64,000 bases of DNA from DATBLQ01 sp036555325. GTDB taxonomy: Bacteria > Pseudomonadota > Alphaproteobacteria > Rhizobiales > Aestuariivirgaceae. This document shows, in pieces, positions 55,519 through 63,403 of the stretch. The first letter of the stretch is position 1; the number at the start of each line of letters is the position of its first letter. The translations under genes and the position numbers were made by a program. The notes beneath the pieces were generated by a model. That model was not told where the DNA came from and did no database searches. It saw only the letters and a list, made by a program, of their open reading frames with translations. The stretch covers positions 62,001-126,000 of the forward strand of contig DATBLQ010000043.1 in assembly GCA_036555325.1 (NCBI GenBank), in the 5' to 3' direction.

Positions 55519-56702
55519 CGTAAAGCTCCTGCGGAGCCCGCAGTAGGTATCGATTGGTTGGTGTGGAGAAAGTCCATGAACCGTTCCTTGACCTCCCGTG
55601 GCTTGACGGTCGGACGACCGATTTTGTCGGGTGAGCCGGGTTGTATCTTGACATGCAACAACGATGGCCCGGGGGTGCCGCGCAGGTGCTGGAGACATGC
55701 CCGAAGGTCTTCGGCGCGGTCAGCAGAAAAGGCGTTTTTGTAGTTGGTGGCCGCGGCGATTTCGGCAAATCGCGATATCGGCGAAGAGGTATGCTGACCG
55801 CCGGTCGAGTCGTGCGTTTCGTTGTCGAGTATGACATGCAGGAGATTTTTTGGCTGATAGTAGCCTATGGTGGCAAATGAGCCCAACTTCATGAGCGCCG
55901 CGCCATCGCCATCCAGGACCACCACCGGCTGCTCTGGTAAAGCGTGCGCGATACCGAATCCTATGGCCGACGCGGTGCCCATGCCGCCCACCACGTAAAG
56001 GTGATTTGGTCGGTCGGCGACGGTGAAGAGTTCCCGTCCCGTCATGCCGGTCGTCGCGATTACTGCCTCCCGTCCAGTCAACCCTTCCACGATAAGACGG
56101 ATTGCTTCCGTTCGCGTGAGTCGTTCCGCGCGGGGCGCCGGCTTACAAGATCGGGTCGTGGCCTTCACGGCAGCGATTTCGGTTCGGCCCGTCAACTTGT
56201 GAGGCGCAACAGTGTCTTTGCTCATCACCAGCGCAAACGGGCGTTGCCGCTCGGCCATGCTGTGTTCCGCTTGTTCCATCACCCCGGGAATTTCCGCCTC
56301 GGTCATCGGGAACGGCACCCACGGAATTTCGATTGTGTCGAGCAGTTGATGCATGATGCGACCCATTTGCTCGTGCTGCGGCTCGTCGTTGACACCGGGC
56401 TGACCCCGCCAGGTCGTGATGATCAGCGTTGGCACGCAGAATGGATAATTCAATGATGTCAGTGGGTTGACCATGTTTCCCAGGCCAGAGTTCTGGCACA
56501 TGGTGACAGTCTTGCGTCCGGCGAGGTAGGCACCGAAGGTCACCCCGACTGCTTCGCCTTCGCTTGCAGCGCCGACATAATCGAGCAGCGTGTCATCGAT
56601 GACGTAATTAATGAAAGGTTTGAGAAAAGAACAGGGAACTCCGGCGTATTGCGAATAACTCAGCCCTCGCAAATGTTCTATGAAAGAGGCAGCATTGAGC
56701 AT
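55515..56702 (-). CDS. aepY: Phosphonopyruvate decarboxylase
   Basis: A 395-aa TPP-dependent enzyme converting phosphonopyruvate to phosphonoacetaldehyde. This irreversible step pulls the unfavourable PEP mutase equilibrium. The N-terminal LSYSQYAGVPCSFLKPFINY and the C-terminal TPP-binding VVLDGDGAALMKLGSFATIG followed by DNETHDSTGGQHTSS are characteristic. The gap to the upstream mutase gene is 72 bp, and it overlaps phnW downstream. Confidence 0.93.
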   Translation of the reverse strand: MLNAASFIEHLRGLSYSQYAGVPCSFLKPFINYVIDDTLLDYVGAASEGEAVGVTFGAYLAGRKTVTMCQNSGLGNMVNPLTSLNYPFCVPTLIITTWRGQPGVNDEPQHEQMGRIMHQLLDTIEIPWVPFPMTEAEIPGVMEQAEHSMAERQRPFALVMSKDTVAPHKLTGRTEIAAVKATTRSCKPAPRAERLTRTEAIRLIVEGLTGREAVIATTGMTGRELFTVADRPNHLYVVGGMGTASAIGFGIAHALPEQPVVVLDGDGAALMKLGSFATIGYYQPKNLLHVILDNETHDSTGGQHTSSPISRFAEIAAATNYKNAFSADRAEDLRACLQHLRGTPGPSLLHVKIQPGSPDKIGRPTVKPREVKERFMDFLHTNQSIPTAGSAGALR

Positions 56703-56774
56703 GGCAACGATACCTTAAATGGTTGTCGCATGAGCAACCGGGTTGCTGACGGATCTGAAACCAATCCGCTCTTG

Positions 56775-58379
56775 CTAAAACGTTTGCGCTTGAGAGAGGT
56801 CTTCAAGGCGATCCACGTCAAGCCAATGGCCGGTGATATAATGCACGTTGATGGAAACGTTCTGCGACAGCAGATGCTCGAACAGCGCCTCGAAGCGAAG
56901 TTTCCTGAAGTTTGCGCCATCGCTCAGTTTATGCAACGCGTCCGCCACAAGCTGTGCCCCTCTGCTTGAGCAATACATCAAACCGATCCACTCGCCGTCA
57001 ATTCTTTCCGCGGGCAACGTGGGCGACTGCTTTCTCAGCCAAACTTCGGAATCATCATACTTGATCGAATAGGGGCGTGATGCAGTCACAAAATCGCGAT
57101 ACGCATCCTCAACTGCACGTTCGCGCCATGCGGCATCCACTGCCAGCACGATGTCGCCGCCTTCCGCAAGCAACGTATTCAAGACGAACTGCCGAAACAG
57201 AACGTCACCGAAGGAAATGACCACCTCGCCCTTCAGCTCGCCAAGAGCTTTGAACAAAGAATACAACTCACCGGTATCGGCATATTCGTCGTTATCAACG
57301 AACCTGACGTCGGGCGCGTCAACTTCGTTCTTCCCGTAACCGCGCACCACGACGATGTGGCGCACACCAGCGTTGCGAAACAAATCTGCCTGTCGATGCA
57401 ATAGCGGGCGACCACCGATCTGTACCATAGCCTTGGGCTTTTTCGTGGTCAGCTCTCCAAGCTCCGCCCCGCGTGACGCGGCAAGCACGATGGCGCGGAC
57501 CGGGCCGTCCTGTTTGGGCAAGTAGCGTTCCTCCGCAGCGGCGAGCTCATCAGCACGTTGCAGGCGGAAAATTTCCTTCACCGAGGCAATCTGGTCTTCG
57601 ACATTGGCCACCGAGCGCTCCGCATGAATCGAGCGACAGATCGATTGCATAGCGGAAATGGCAATACGTATGTTGTGATTTGCCCAAATCACTATGCCGA
57701 TTCCCGCTTGTTCGAACACTTCCACGGGAGTGCTGTAATACATGGTTGGCACGATGATAATCGGGCAGGATCGCCGCCAAGCACCGGCGAAAGCGAGAAT
57801 CTGGTCGGGTGTTGTTTTCTTGCTGTGAATGAGCAGCGCATCGGCGCCGGCATCTGCATAGGCATGAGCGCGTCGCAAGACCTCGTCCAGCCCCCAACCC
57901 GCAATAAATCCCTCCAGTCGCGCAACAACCGAAAAATCCGGATCCACTTGCGCGTCTTTAACGGCTTTGATTTTTCCAGCAAACTCATCCATGTCGGCCA
58001 ACTCTTGCTGCTCGCCTATGAACGAGTTGGTCTTGGGAAAAAGCTTGTCCTCGATGCAAACGGCCGCAATACCGCGTTGCTCGAGTTTCCTGACCAACCG
58101 GCGCATGTTGTTGAAGTTGCCATATCCCGTGTCACCATCGAGCAGGATGGGAATTGAGGTGGCATCGCTCATGAATTCCACCACTTCAAGCACCTGTGTC
58201 CAGCTGGCTTCGTTGTTGTCGCGCACGCCAAGCGCCGCGGACATCGAGAGGCCGCTGGCCCATATGCCCTTGAACCCCGCTTCTTCGACAATAGTGGCGC
58301 TTAGACCGTTATGCGCCTCCATGAGGAACTCGAGGCGGTTGGACTGCAGCATCCGGCGAAATTGAGTCGTCTTCTTCAT
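56775..58379 (-). CDS. pepM: Phosphoenolpyruvate phosphomutase fused to a nucleotidyltransferase (PepM-PntC type)
   Basis: A 534-aa bifunctional protein. Residues 1-285 are PEP mutase, forming the C-P bond (PEP to phosphonopyruvate), with EDKLFPKTNS (110-119) matching the EDK(x)5NS signature and LLDGDTGYGNFNNMRRLVRK before it. From residue 293 a NTP-transferase domain begins (AIVLAASRGAELGELTTKKP, then KAMVQIGGRPLLH). This is the PntC-like layout known from bacteria that activate AEP as CMP-AEP. Start ATG 58379 is coupled by ATGA to the upstream gene. Substrate choice of the second domain is inferred, not shown. Confidence 0.92.
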   Translation of the reverse strand: MKKTTQFRRMLQSNRLEFLMEAHNGLSATIVEEAGFKGIWASGLSMSAALGVRDNNEASWTQVLEVVEFMSDATSIPILLDGDTGYGNFNNMRRLVRKLEQRGIAAVCIEDKLFPKTNSFIGEQQELADMDEFAGKIKAVKDAQVDPDFSVVARLEGFIAGWGLDEVLRRAHAYADAGADALLIHSKKTTPDQILAFAGAWRRSCPIIIVPTMYYSTPVEVFEQAGIGIVIWANHNIRIAISAMQSICRSIHAERSVANVEDQIASVKEIFRLQRADELAAAEERYLPKQDGPVRAIVLAASRGAELGELTTKKPKAMVQIGGRPLLHRQADLFRNAGVRHIVVVRGYGKNEVDAPDVRFVDNDEYADTGELYSLFKALGELKGEVVISFGDVLFRQFVLNTLLAEGGDIVLAVDAAWRERAVEDAYRDFVTASRPYSIKYDDSEVWLRKQSPTLPAERIDGEWIGLMYCSSRGAQLVADALHKLSDGANFRKLRFEALFEHLLSQNVSINVHYITGHWLDVDRLEDLSQAQTF

Positions 58380-60253
58380 GTGCCCAAGAGCCGAGCGTAA
58401 AAGCATGCTGCGTGTTGAACTGAATCAACCCGGATCCACTGGCGCGTCAGCTTGAATCGAAACGCTCCAACCGCCTTTTCGGGATCTTTGGCTGCATAGA
58501 GCGCTTCCTGCGAATTATATGTTTGCATCAGCGCTTTTCCAATAACTCGACAGTACCTGAGAAAGCGTTCTGAATACTCCTGTCTCCCATCCATTCGGGC
58601 AAGGAAATAAGCGGCGATCAGGCCCTCGGCCCGAGAAGCATCGGGAAGAGCATGCTGCCCATGGTGATAATAGAAGTGCCCAACGTAATCGGGGTAAGGC
58701 GAATTATGGGGATGGTAAAGATGATCAATCATCTGATTTGCGTCCCTAAACACAAACGCGGCGTAGTCGGGGACGCGCATCTCGGGATGGTTCCACCACT
58801 CCTCAATTGCTTGCATCAACCATGAATCGGCAGGTAGCGAGAGGAATAGGTCCGGATACTTTTGCGGCCGGTCGCGAACCAAAAAATTCAACGCCTTTCG
58901 TCCGGCCTCGCGAATTCTGGCCTTTTGTTCCTCGTCAATGGGCGCATACCTCTCATAAAGAGCCAGGCCGAGCAAAGCTTCGCCGGGGTAGTAAAAGGAA
59001 AAAAGCTTCCGCTTATCCTCCTCGCTGGCTTCTTCGATCGGGCGGCCACCGTTGAACAATGGATGGATGTAGTAGCCAATGAACTCCCCGTCTTCAGCAA
59101 CCTGCGACAAGAGATGTCTTACCAACTCGCCGCATTGAGGCAAGTACCCGCCATCGCCTGTGAGTCGGTAATAGTGAACAAGTGCAACAAGCCCGATACC
59201 GGTGCCCCCGAGTTTCGCTTTTTTGTTGTCAAGCACGTAACGGGCAGTCTCGCCGCAACGCAAATATGTCCTGCTTTGCTCCAAAAGATAGTCAATCGAA
59301 CGTTCGACTGCCGCGATATATCGCCGATCGGGTCTAAGTTCGTAGGCCCTCAAGAGAGCGATCATGCCCCCTGCATGCCGGAGCATGTTGTAGTAGTCGG
59401 GATTCTTCGGATGTTGGAAGTCGGCTGTGGAATCTGTGGTGGCATCGTAATAGTATCGAAACTTCCCGGAGGGCGCCTGATAACGAAGCAGCCACTCAAT
59501 GCTGCTGAATAGGGCATGCTCGATGGTCCCCCTGGAGGAATCGATCGGCGTGGGGTAGCCTCGATAAAGCTCGATAGCTTTTTGTTGATAAGAGATGATC
59601 GCTCGACTTTTGAGCAGCCGAACGGCAGATGCCTCTTTCAAGTGTTGAAGTGCTATAGAGGCGTTCTTTGTCTTGATGCCTAGTCTTTGCGCCAAGTACC
59701 GCGCTACCTGAGTTATGGTCATGTGACTCCGGGTAAACGCCTCGGTCGGCATATAGAAATACTCGACGTCCTTGAACCGGAAACTCAGTCCCGTAACCCC
59801 CGGTTCAAAGCGATATGGGCCAAGACCCTCGTCGGTGAGCGAGGCGAAGCTCGCCACCGTCGTATGCCACGTAACATATTCCAAGAGCAGACGCGTCCGG
59901 CGCTCGTCCGCAACTTCGAACGATGAGAACCCTGGACTAAGCCGGATACGGTGCAGTATGCGCCGCATGGTCGATTGCAAATCGTCGTATGGCGTCCCCC
60001 ACCGGAGCGGTTTCTGCCCCGGCTGAAACAGCGTCAAGTAAACTCGTCCACCCACCTCGGCATCAAAAGGAAGCGTCAACTTGGTGGTAAAGTCGGTTGC
60101 CGCATCGGATGCGAGATGAGTTCTGATCTCGCTGAACAATGAGCTCGCTTGCGGGAAAACCGAATGTTGCGCGGAGCGTTCGAGTGCAAAGCCGAAGTGC
60201 CAATCCAGAGTATCGATCTGTCTTGGAAAGCCAGCTCTAGACCCATGCTTCAT
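58376..60253 (-). CDS. Uncharacterised 625-aa protein: possible AMMECR1-like N-terminal part plus (alpha/alpha)6-type C-terminal part
   Basis: The first gene of the phosphonate operon, with GAGGGGAG before the ATG and its stop overlapping pepM. I cannot assign a family. Residues about 60-200 contain GGRVYLTLFQPGQKPLRWG and YRFEPGVTGLSFRF, which weakly recall AMMECR1 domains. Residues about 245-625 look like repeated helical pairs of an (alpha/alpha)6 barrel: IEWLLRYQAPSGKFRYYYDA, MIALLRAYELRPDRRYIAAV, and LVALVHYYRLTGDGGYLPQC. His/Asp/Tyr-rich stretches such as DHLYHPHNSPYPDYVGHFYY could line an active site. There is no signal peptide or membrane segment. Coupling to pepM argues for a role in making or attaching the phosphonate. 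Confidence 0.75.
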   Translation of the reverse strand: MKHGSRAGFPRQIDTLDWHFGFALERSAQHSVFPQASSLFSEIRTHLASDAATDFTTKLTLPFDAEVGGRVYLTLFQPGQKPLRWGTPYDDLQSTMRRILHRIRLSPGFSSFEVADERRTRLLLEYVTWHTTVASFASLTDEGLGPYRFEPGVTGLSFRFKDVEYFYMPTEAFTRSHMTITQVARYLAQRLGIKTKNASIALQHLKEASAVRLLKSRAIISYQQKAIELYRGYPTPIDSSRGTIEHALFSSIEWLLRYQAPSGKFRYYYDATTDSTADFQHPKNPDYYNMLRHAGGMIALLRAYELRPDRRYIAAVERSIDYLLEQSRTYLRCGETARYVLDNKKAKLGGTGIGLVALVHYYRLTGDGGYLPQCGELVRHLLSQVAEDGEFIGYYIHPLFNGGRPIEEASEEDKRKLFSFYYPGEALLGLALYERYAPIDEEQKARIREAGRKALNFLVRDRPQKYPDLFLSLPADSWLMQAIEEWWNHPEMRVPDYAAFVFRDANQMIDHLYHPHNSPYPDYVGHFYYHHGQHALPDASRAEGLIAAYFLARMDGRQEYSERFLRYCRVIGKALMQTYNSQEALYAAKDPEKAVGAFRFKLTRQWIRVDSVQHAACFYARLLGT

Positions 60254-60351
60254 GCGACACTCCCCTCACCCTGCCCTTGCATACCATGCGCCAACTGCCT
60301 CAGCTGGACAACGTAATGCGAGCACCCTGAAAGTCTGCGAGGCCGGCGATT

Positions 60352-60384
60352 TGTTAACGATTTCTTCTGCCGTCGACGTTAACA
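60352..60384. promoter_or_regulatory. Inverted repeat in the divergent phosphonate/fic promoter region
   Basis: TGTTAACG (60352-60359) and CGTTAACA (60377-60384) are perfect inverted copies separated by 17 bp; each contains the palindrome GTTAAC. They lie about 100 bp upstream of both divergent starts (60253 and 60471). The spacing suits a dimeric repressor or activator, but no regulator gene is adjacent, so this is a candidate only. The rest of 60254-60470 shows nothing else. Confidence 0.4.
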
Positions 60385-60470
60385 CCCCTCCGATATGGAC
60401 AGAGATGAACCCAACGGCATAAGTCTTCACTTTCGCTATCTGCAACGGTCCGCCGGCCGAGGGGTTGTCC

Positions 60471-61511
60471 ATGTCGACCATTCACCTTTTGAAAGCTTTT
60501 GATAAGTCACAGCTCTTCCGATTTTTCGTGGATGGTCGATTTCAAAGAAAGTATCGCGGCTGGGTTGGTTATGAGGAAGGGGAGCCGGGATCGGTGCAGG
60601 CGATGCTCGACGGTTATGCATTCATGTTGGACAATTTCGAGCTAACCGGTTCCCTGCGCGGCGTGTATTTACTGGATTTGCATAAAGTGTGCATGCGGGG
60701 CGTCAGGACCAAAAATCAAAAATCAGCGCCCGGTGACATTCGGCACCTAAACTCTGGCATGCCGTTCTTCGCCAAGACAACCACGCTTGAGAATCTTCGA
60801 GAAGTGCTCGACATACGCCGCGGCGATCAGACGAGCGTGTTCAACACGAAATTGTTCGCGCGCAGAGCCGAGGAACTGGATGCAGAGGAAATTCACCGAT
60901 TCATTGTTCGTGAAGGCAAAGTAAATTTTCGCAGTTGGTATCCTAATCTCGATGAACCAACGAAAGCTGCGCTTGAGAAAAGAGGCACGCTGGAAGACTT
61001 CTACAAGGCCAAGCATTTCGTTCAGATGCAATTTGCGAGACGCATTGAGGAGATCCTTGACCGATTCAACCGGACCGTAACCATAGCTGTCACCGACGAC
61101 CAGCGGCTTCGCGCAATTGCATTGGTTGTACGGGAACTGGAGTTGCTGCACCCCTTTGCCGACGGAAACTGCAGGGCTTTCGCCTGCATATTGCTTATGC
61201 AACTGCTCCTCACCCACAACTTCCCCCCTGCTATACTTGCCAATCCCAATTTGGATGCAGAGTGCTCTCTCGAGCAATGGATTGACGAGATTCGCAAGGG
61301 AATGAGCAAGACCTTCGAACTCCTCGAAGACCGGACGAGGACCGTATTCAATTATTCGATCAGCGACGCAGATCCGGCCCACATCGCCAAATTCGACAAG
61401 ATGGCGGAGGAGTTGGCGAAAAAGATCGATCAGCTTGCCGTGACACCCTTAACGGCAGCCAGAGAGCGCGTTGATAAGTTCGTTTCCGCCGGTTCCGAGC
61501 CCGTTATGTAG
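60471..61511 (+). CDS. Fic domain protein
   Basis: A 346-aa protein with the Fic core motif HPFADGNCRAF (227-237) in helical surroundings; catalytic His227, Asp231, Gly232, Asn233 and Arg235 are all present, with Cys in place of the usual Gly/Lys. Fic enzymes transfer AMP, UMP, phosphate or (AnkX) phosphocholine from CDP-choline to proteins. TTTLEN (103-108) fits the inhibitory (S/T)xxxE(G/N) pattern upstream of the core, though it may be chance. GAGGGG precedes ATG 60471. There is no antitoxin partner gene next to it. It is divergent from the phosphonate operon. Confidence 0.87.
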   Translation: MSTIHLLKAFDKSQLFRFFVDGRFQRKYRGWVGYEEGEPGSVQAMLDGYAFMLDNFELTGSLRGVYLLDLHKVCMRGVRTKNQKSAPGDIRHLNSGMPFFAKTTTLENLREVLDIRRGDQTSVFNTKLFARRAEELDAEEIHRFIVREGKVNFRSWYPNLDEPTKAALEKRGTLEDFYKAKHFVQMQFARRIEEILDRFNRTVTIAVTDDQRLRAIALVVRELELLHPFADGNCRAFACILLMQLLLTHNFPPAILANPNLDAECSLEQWIDEIRKGMSKTFELLEDRTRTVFNYSISDADPAHIAKFDKMAEELAKKIDQLAVTPLTAARERVDKFVSAGSEPVM

Positions 61512-61574
61512 GTTGGTTTCTGCAAGTGATCGCCTTCCCCGTTGCTGTCGGACCGGACTGCGCCGGAAAAGCAC

Positions 61575-61598
61575 GAGGAGGTCGCGAACGACCTCCTC
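61575..61598 (-). terminator. Perfect 10-bp hairpin terminator of the repeat-bearing outer-membrane protein gene
   Basis: On the minus strand GAGGAGGTCG - TTCG - CGACCTCCTC forms a perfect 10-bp stem with a four-base loop, followed by GTGCTTTTCC. It begins 22 bp after the stop of the outer-membrane protein gene. On the plus strand no T-run follows, so it should act mainly on the minus-strand transcript. Confidence 0.8.
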
Positions 61599-61620
61599 TG
61601 CATCCCCTCAGTATACCGGT

Positions 61621-63045
61621 TCAGTGTGGTGGGAATCTCAAGTTCAGCTTGAGACGGAATATGCTGAGGTCATCCACTCCTCGTTGAATTGTAAACTCAC
61701 GTCCATCGTCACCGAAGAATGTCAAGGATGGCCCATCGTCCTCATCAAAGCCGAGGAACAGATATTCCGCTCCAACGCTTACAGTGTCGCTCACGGCCCA
61801 TTCGCCGCCTGCTCCGATGGCGAAGCCCACCTGGGTTTCATCGTCACTCTTCCCGAAGAAACATCCGCCGTCGCACCAATTTAGGCCGCTTGGCGTGAAG
61901 GTCCCGCTTAAGCCTTCAACTCCTGCAAGCGCCAGACCGGCTGTACCGTAGAGCAAGAACCGGTCGTCCTCCCCAAGCACGGGGCCTACGCGGGCCCGGA
62001 ACGTGGCGATCCAGTCGAGCTCGCCGCCACTGACTACTCCGGTACCCTCGAAGTCTTCCAGATACGGTAGCCCGCCGACGCCGACTTTGCAGATACCCTC
62101 GCAGATATCGTGGAAGTATTCGAACTCAAGATCCTCACCGTCGTCATCGAAGACGCCGGAAATATCGGCTTCGAAACCAAATAGCCACGAACCATACTGT
62201 TTGTTGAAACCCGCCTGTATGCCGGCGATGAATGACGCATCACCGTCGTCGCCGTCTTTTGTTATGGCCACGTAATCGCCATCCAAGTTGAGCGTCTGGA
62301 ATACACCCTCAACGTTCGGGCTGGCGTAGTCGCCGATCTCAGCGTCAAAGCAATCCGCTCGATCGTCGTCCGTATCCGTATCGGTATCGACATCCGTATC
62401 GGTGTCGGCATCCGTATCGGTGTCGGCATCCGTATCGGTGTCGGTATCCGTATCGGTGTCGGTATCCGTATCGGTGTCCGTATCCGTGTCGGTGTCGGTA
62501 TCCGTATCGGTGTCCGTATCCGTGTCGGTGTCGGTATCCGTATCCGTATCGGTGTCCGTATCCGTATCGGTGTCGGTATCCGTATCGGTGTCCGTATCCG
62601 AGTCACTGTCGCTATCGCTGTCGCTGTCGCTATCGGAATCGCTGTCGCTGTCGGAATCGCTGTCGCTATCGCTGTCGGAATCGCTGTCGCTATCGCTGTC
62701 GGAATCGCTGTCGGAATCACTGTCGCTATCGGAATCGCTGTCGGAATCGCTGTCGTTGTCATCGTCATCGTCGTCATCGCTCTCGGTATTCTTCGTGAGA
62801 GTGATGGTCGTGTCAGCAGTGACGACGACTTCGTGCACATCGTGCAACTCGCCGACGATGTCCTCGATACTGTCGCATCCGTTTTTGCGACCGTGGTCCC
62901 ACAGCACACCGGCGTGAGCACCGATGTAGAAACCCGACCAGGAAAATGGGGGGGGAAGTTCTTCAAGATCCGCTGCTGATGCTGCACTGGACACAAACGC
63001 TGACGTGCAGAGCAAAGCGGCAACCAACGAGGTACGCCGATACAT
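61621..63045 (-). CDS. Omp25/Omp31-type outer-membrane beta-barrel protein with long Asp-Thr/Asp-Ser loop
   Basis: A 474-aa protein from ATG 63045 (GGAG before it). A signal peptide ends near SSAASAAD, followed by PPPFSWSGFYIGAHAGVLWD, the conserved start of rhizobial Omp25/Omp31-family barrels, and the protein ends with the terminal strand LSIFRLKLNLRFPPH. After the first strand an acidic segment of about 140 residues (roughly 90-230) alternates Asp with Ser, then with Thr. It lies in the position of the first surface loop. Cys residues flank it (CDSIED before, DCFDAE after). Without the insert the barrel has normal length. Calcium binding or spacing of the cell surface is plausible; function is unknown. 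Confidence 0.88.
   Translation of the reverse strand: MYRRTSLVAALLCTSAFVSSAASAADLEELPPPFSWSGFYIGAHAGVLWDHGRKNGCDSIEDIVGELHDVHEVVVTADTTITLTKNTESDDDDDDDNDSDSDSDSDSDSDSDSDSDSDSDSDSDSDSDSDSDSDSDSDSDSDSDSDSDSDTDTDTDTDTDTDTDTDTDTDTDTDTDTDTDTDTDTDTDTDTDTDTDTDTDTDTDTDADTDTDADTDTDVDTDTDTDDDRADCFDAEIGDYASPNVEGVFQTLNLDGDYVAITKDGDDGDASFIAGIQAGFNKQYGSWLFGFEADISGVFDDDGEDLEFEYFHDICEGICKVGVGGLPYLEDFEGTGVVSGGELDWIATFRARVGPVLGEDDRFLLYGTAGLALAGVEGLSGTFTPSGLNWCDGGCFFGKSDDETQVGFAIGAGGEWAVSDTVSVGAEYLFLGFDEDDGPSLTFFGDDGREFTIQRGVDDLSIFRLKLNLRFPPH
62364..62783 (-). repeat. Tandem hexanucleotide-type coding repeat (Asp-Thr / Asp-Ser)
   Basis: About 420 bp of in-frame short tandem repeat inside the outer-membrane protein gene. 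Two blocks are seen on the plus strand: variants of GTATCCGTATCGGTGTC from 62364 to about 62600 (Asp-Thr, a few Asp-Ala), and variants of GTCGCTGTCGGAATC from about 62601 to 62757 (Asp-Ser). A run of GTC/ATC follows to 62783 (poly-Asp). All units are multiples of 6 bp, so whole-unit slippage changes length without breaking frame. It is not a CRISPR array because no unique spacers exist. Confidence 0.92.
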
Positions 63046-63403
63046 ACTCTTCTCCAACGCAAACTAACAATAAACTGGCTGACTCGCCCGAAGTCACACT
63101 CTGCTGAGTTTGTTGGATGCTGCAACCACAATAGAACTGGTTGCGCCCGATTCTTGCCTCAGTGTGGCTTAGAAAACACAGATTTCCGCCATTTTCCCAT
63201 CAGTCGAAACTCGAGCTGAAGCCGAACGCGCAAAGGAGTCTTACTTCTGCGCGCATGACACATCGCCGGACAACCAAACTTGGGTCATTCCGCACGCATT
63301 GAAACTGCGATTTCGAAATGTTTGCTGGGAGTTTGCTCGAATTCTTCGCGCGAACGCGTCACCGCCCATGTTTAGCGGGCATCACTGCGGCTTCGCTAGA
63401 GTC
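63046..63403. other. Intergenic region, no gene seen
   Basis: These 358 bp lie between the HAD hydrolase stop and the outer-membrane protein start, both on the minus strand. I see no convincing reading frame, RNA gene or strong hairpin. The upstream promoter of the outer-membrane protein should be here, but no clear -35/-10 pair stood out. Confidence 0.5.

Noticed and set aside
54356..58875. A shared string TCCGGATACTTTTG at 54356 and about 58851
   Set aside because: The second copy is inside a coding region; 14-bp matches are expected a few times in 64 kb, and no flanking duplication or repeat structure supports an element end.
62364..62783. Possible CRISPR array
   Set aside because: Repeats are only 6-18 bp, contiguous and coding, with no unique spacers and no cas genes nearby.
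62402..62917. Plus-strand frame encoding alternating Ser-Val residues
   Set aside because: It is simply the opposite strand of the Asp-Thr/Asp-Ser tandem repeat.
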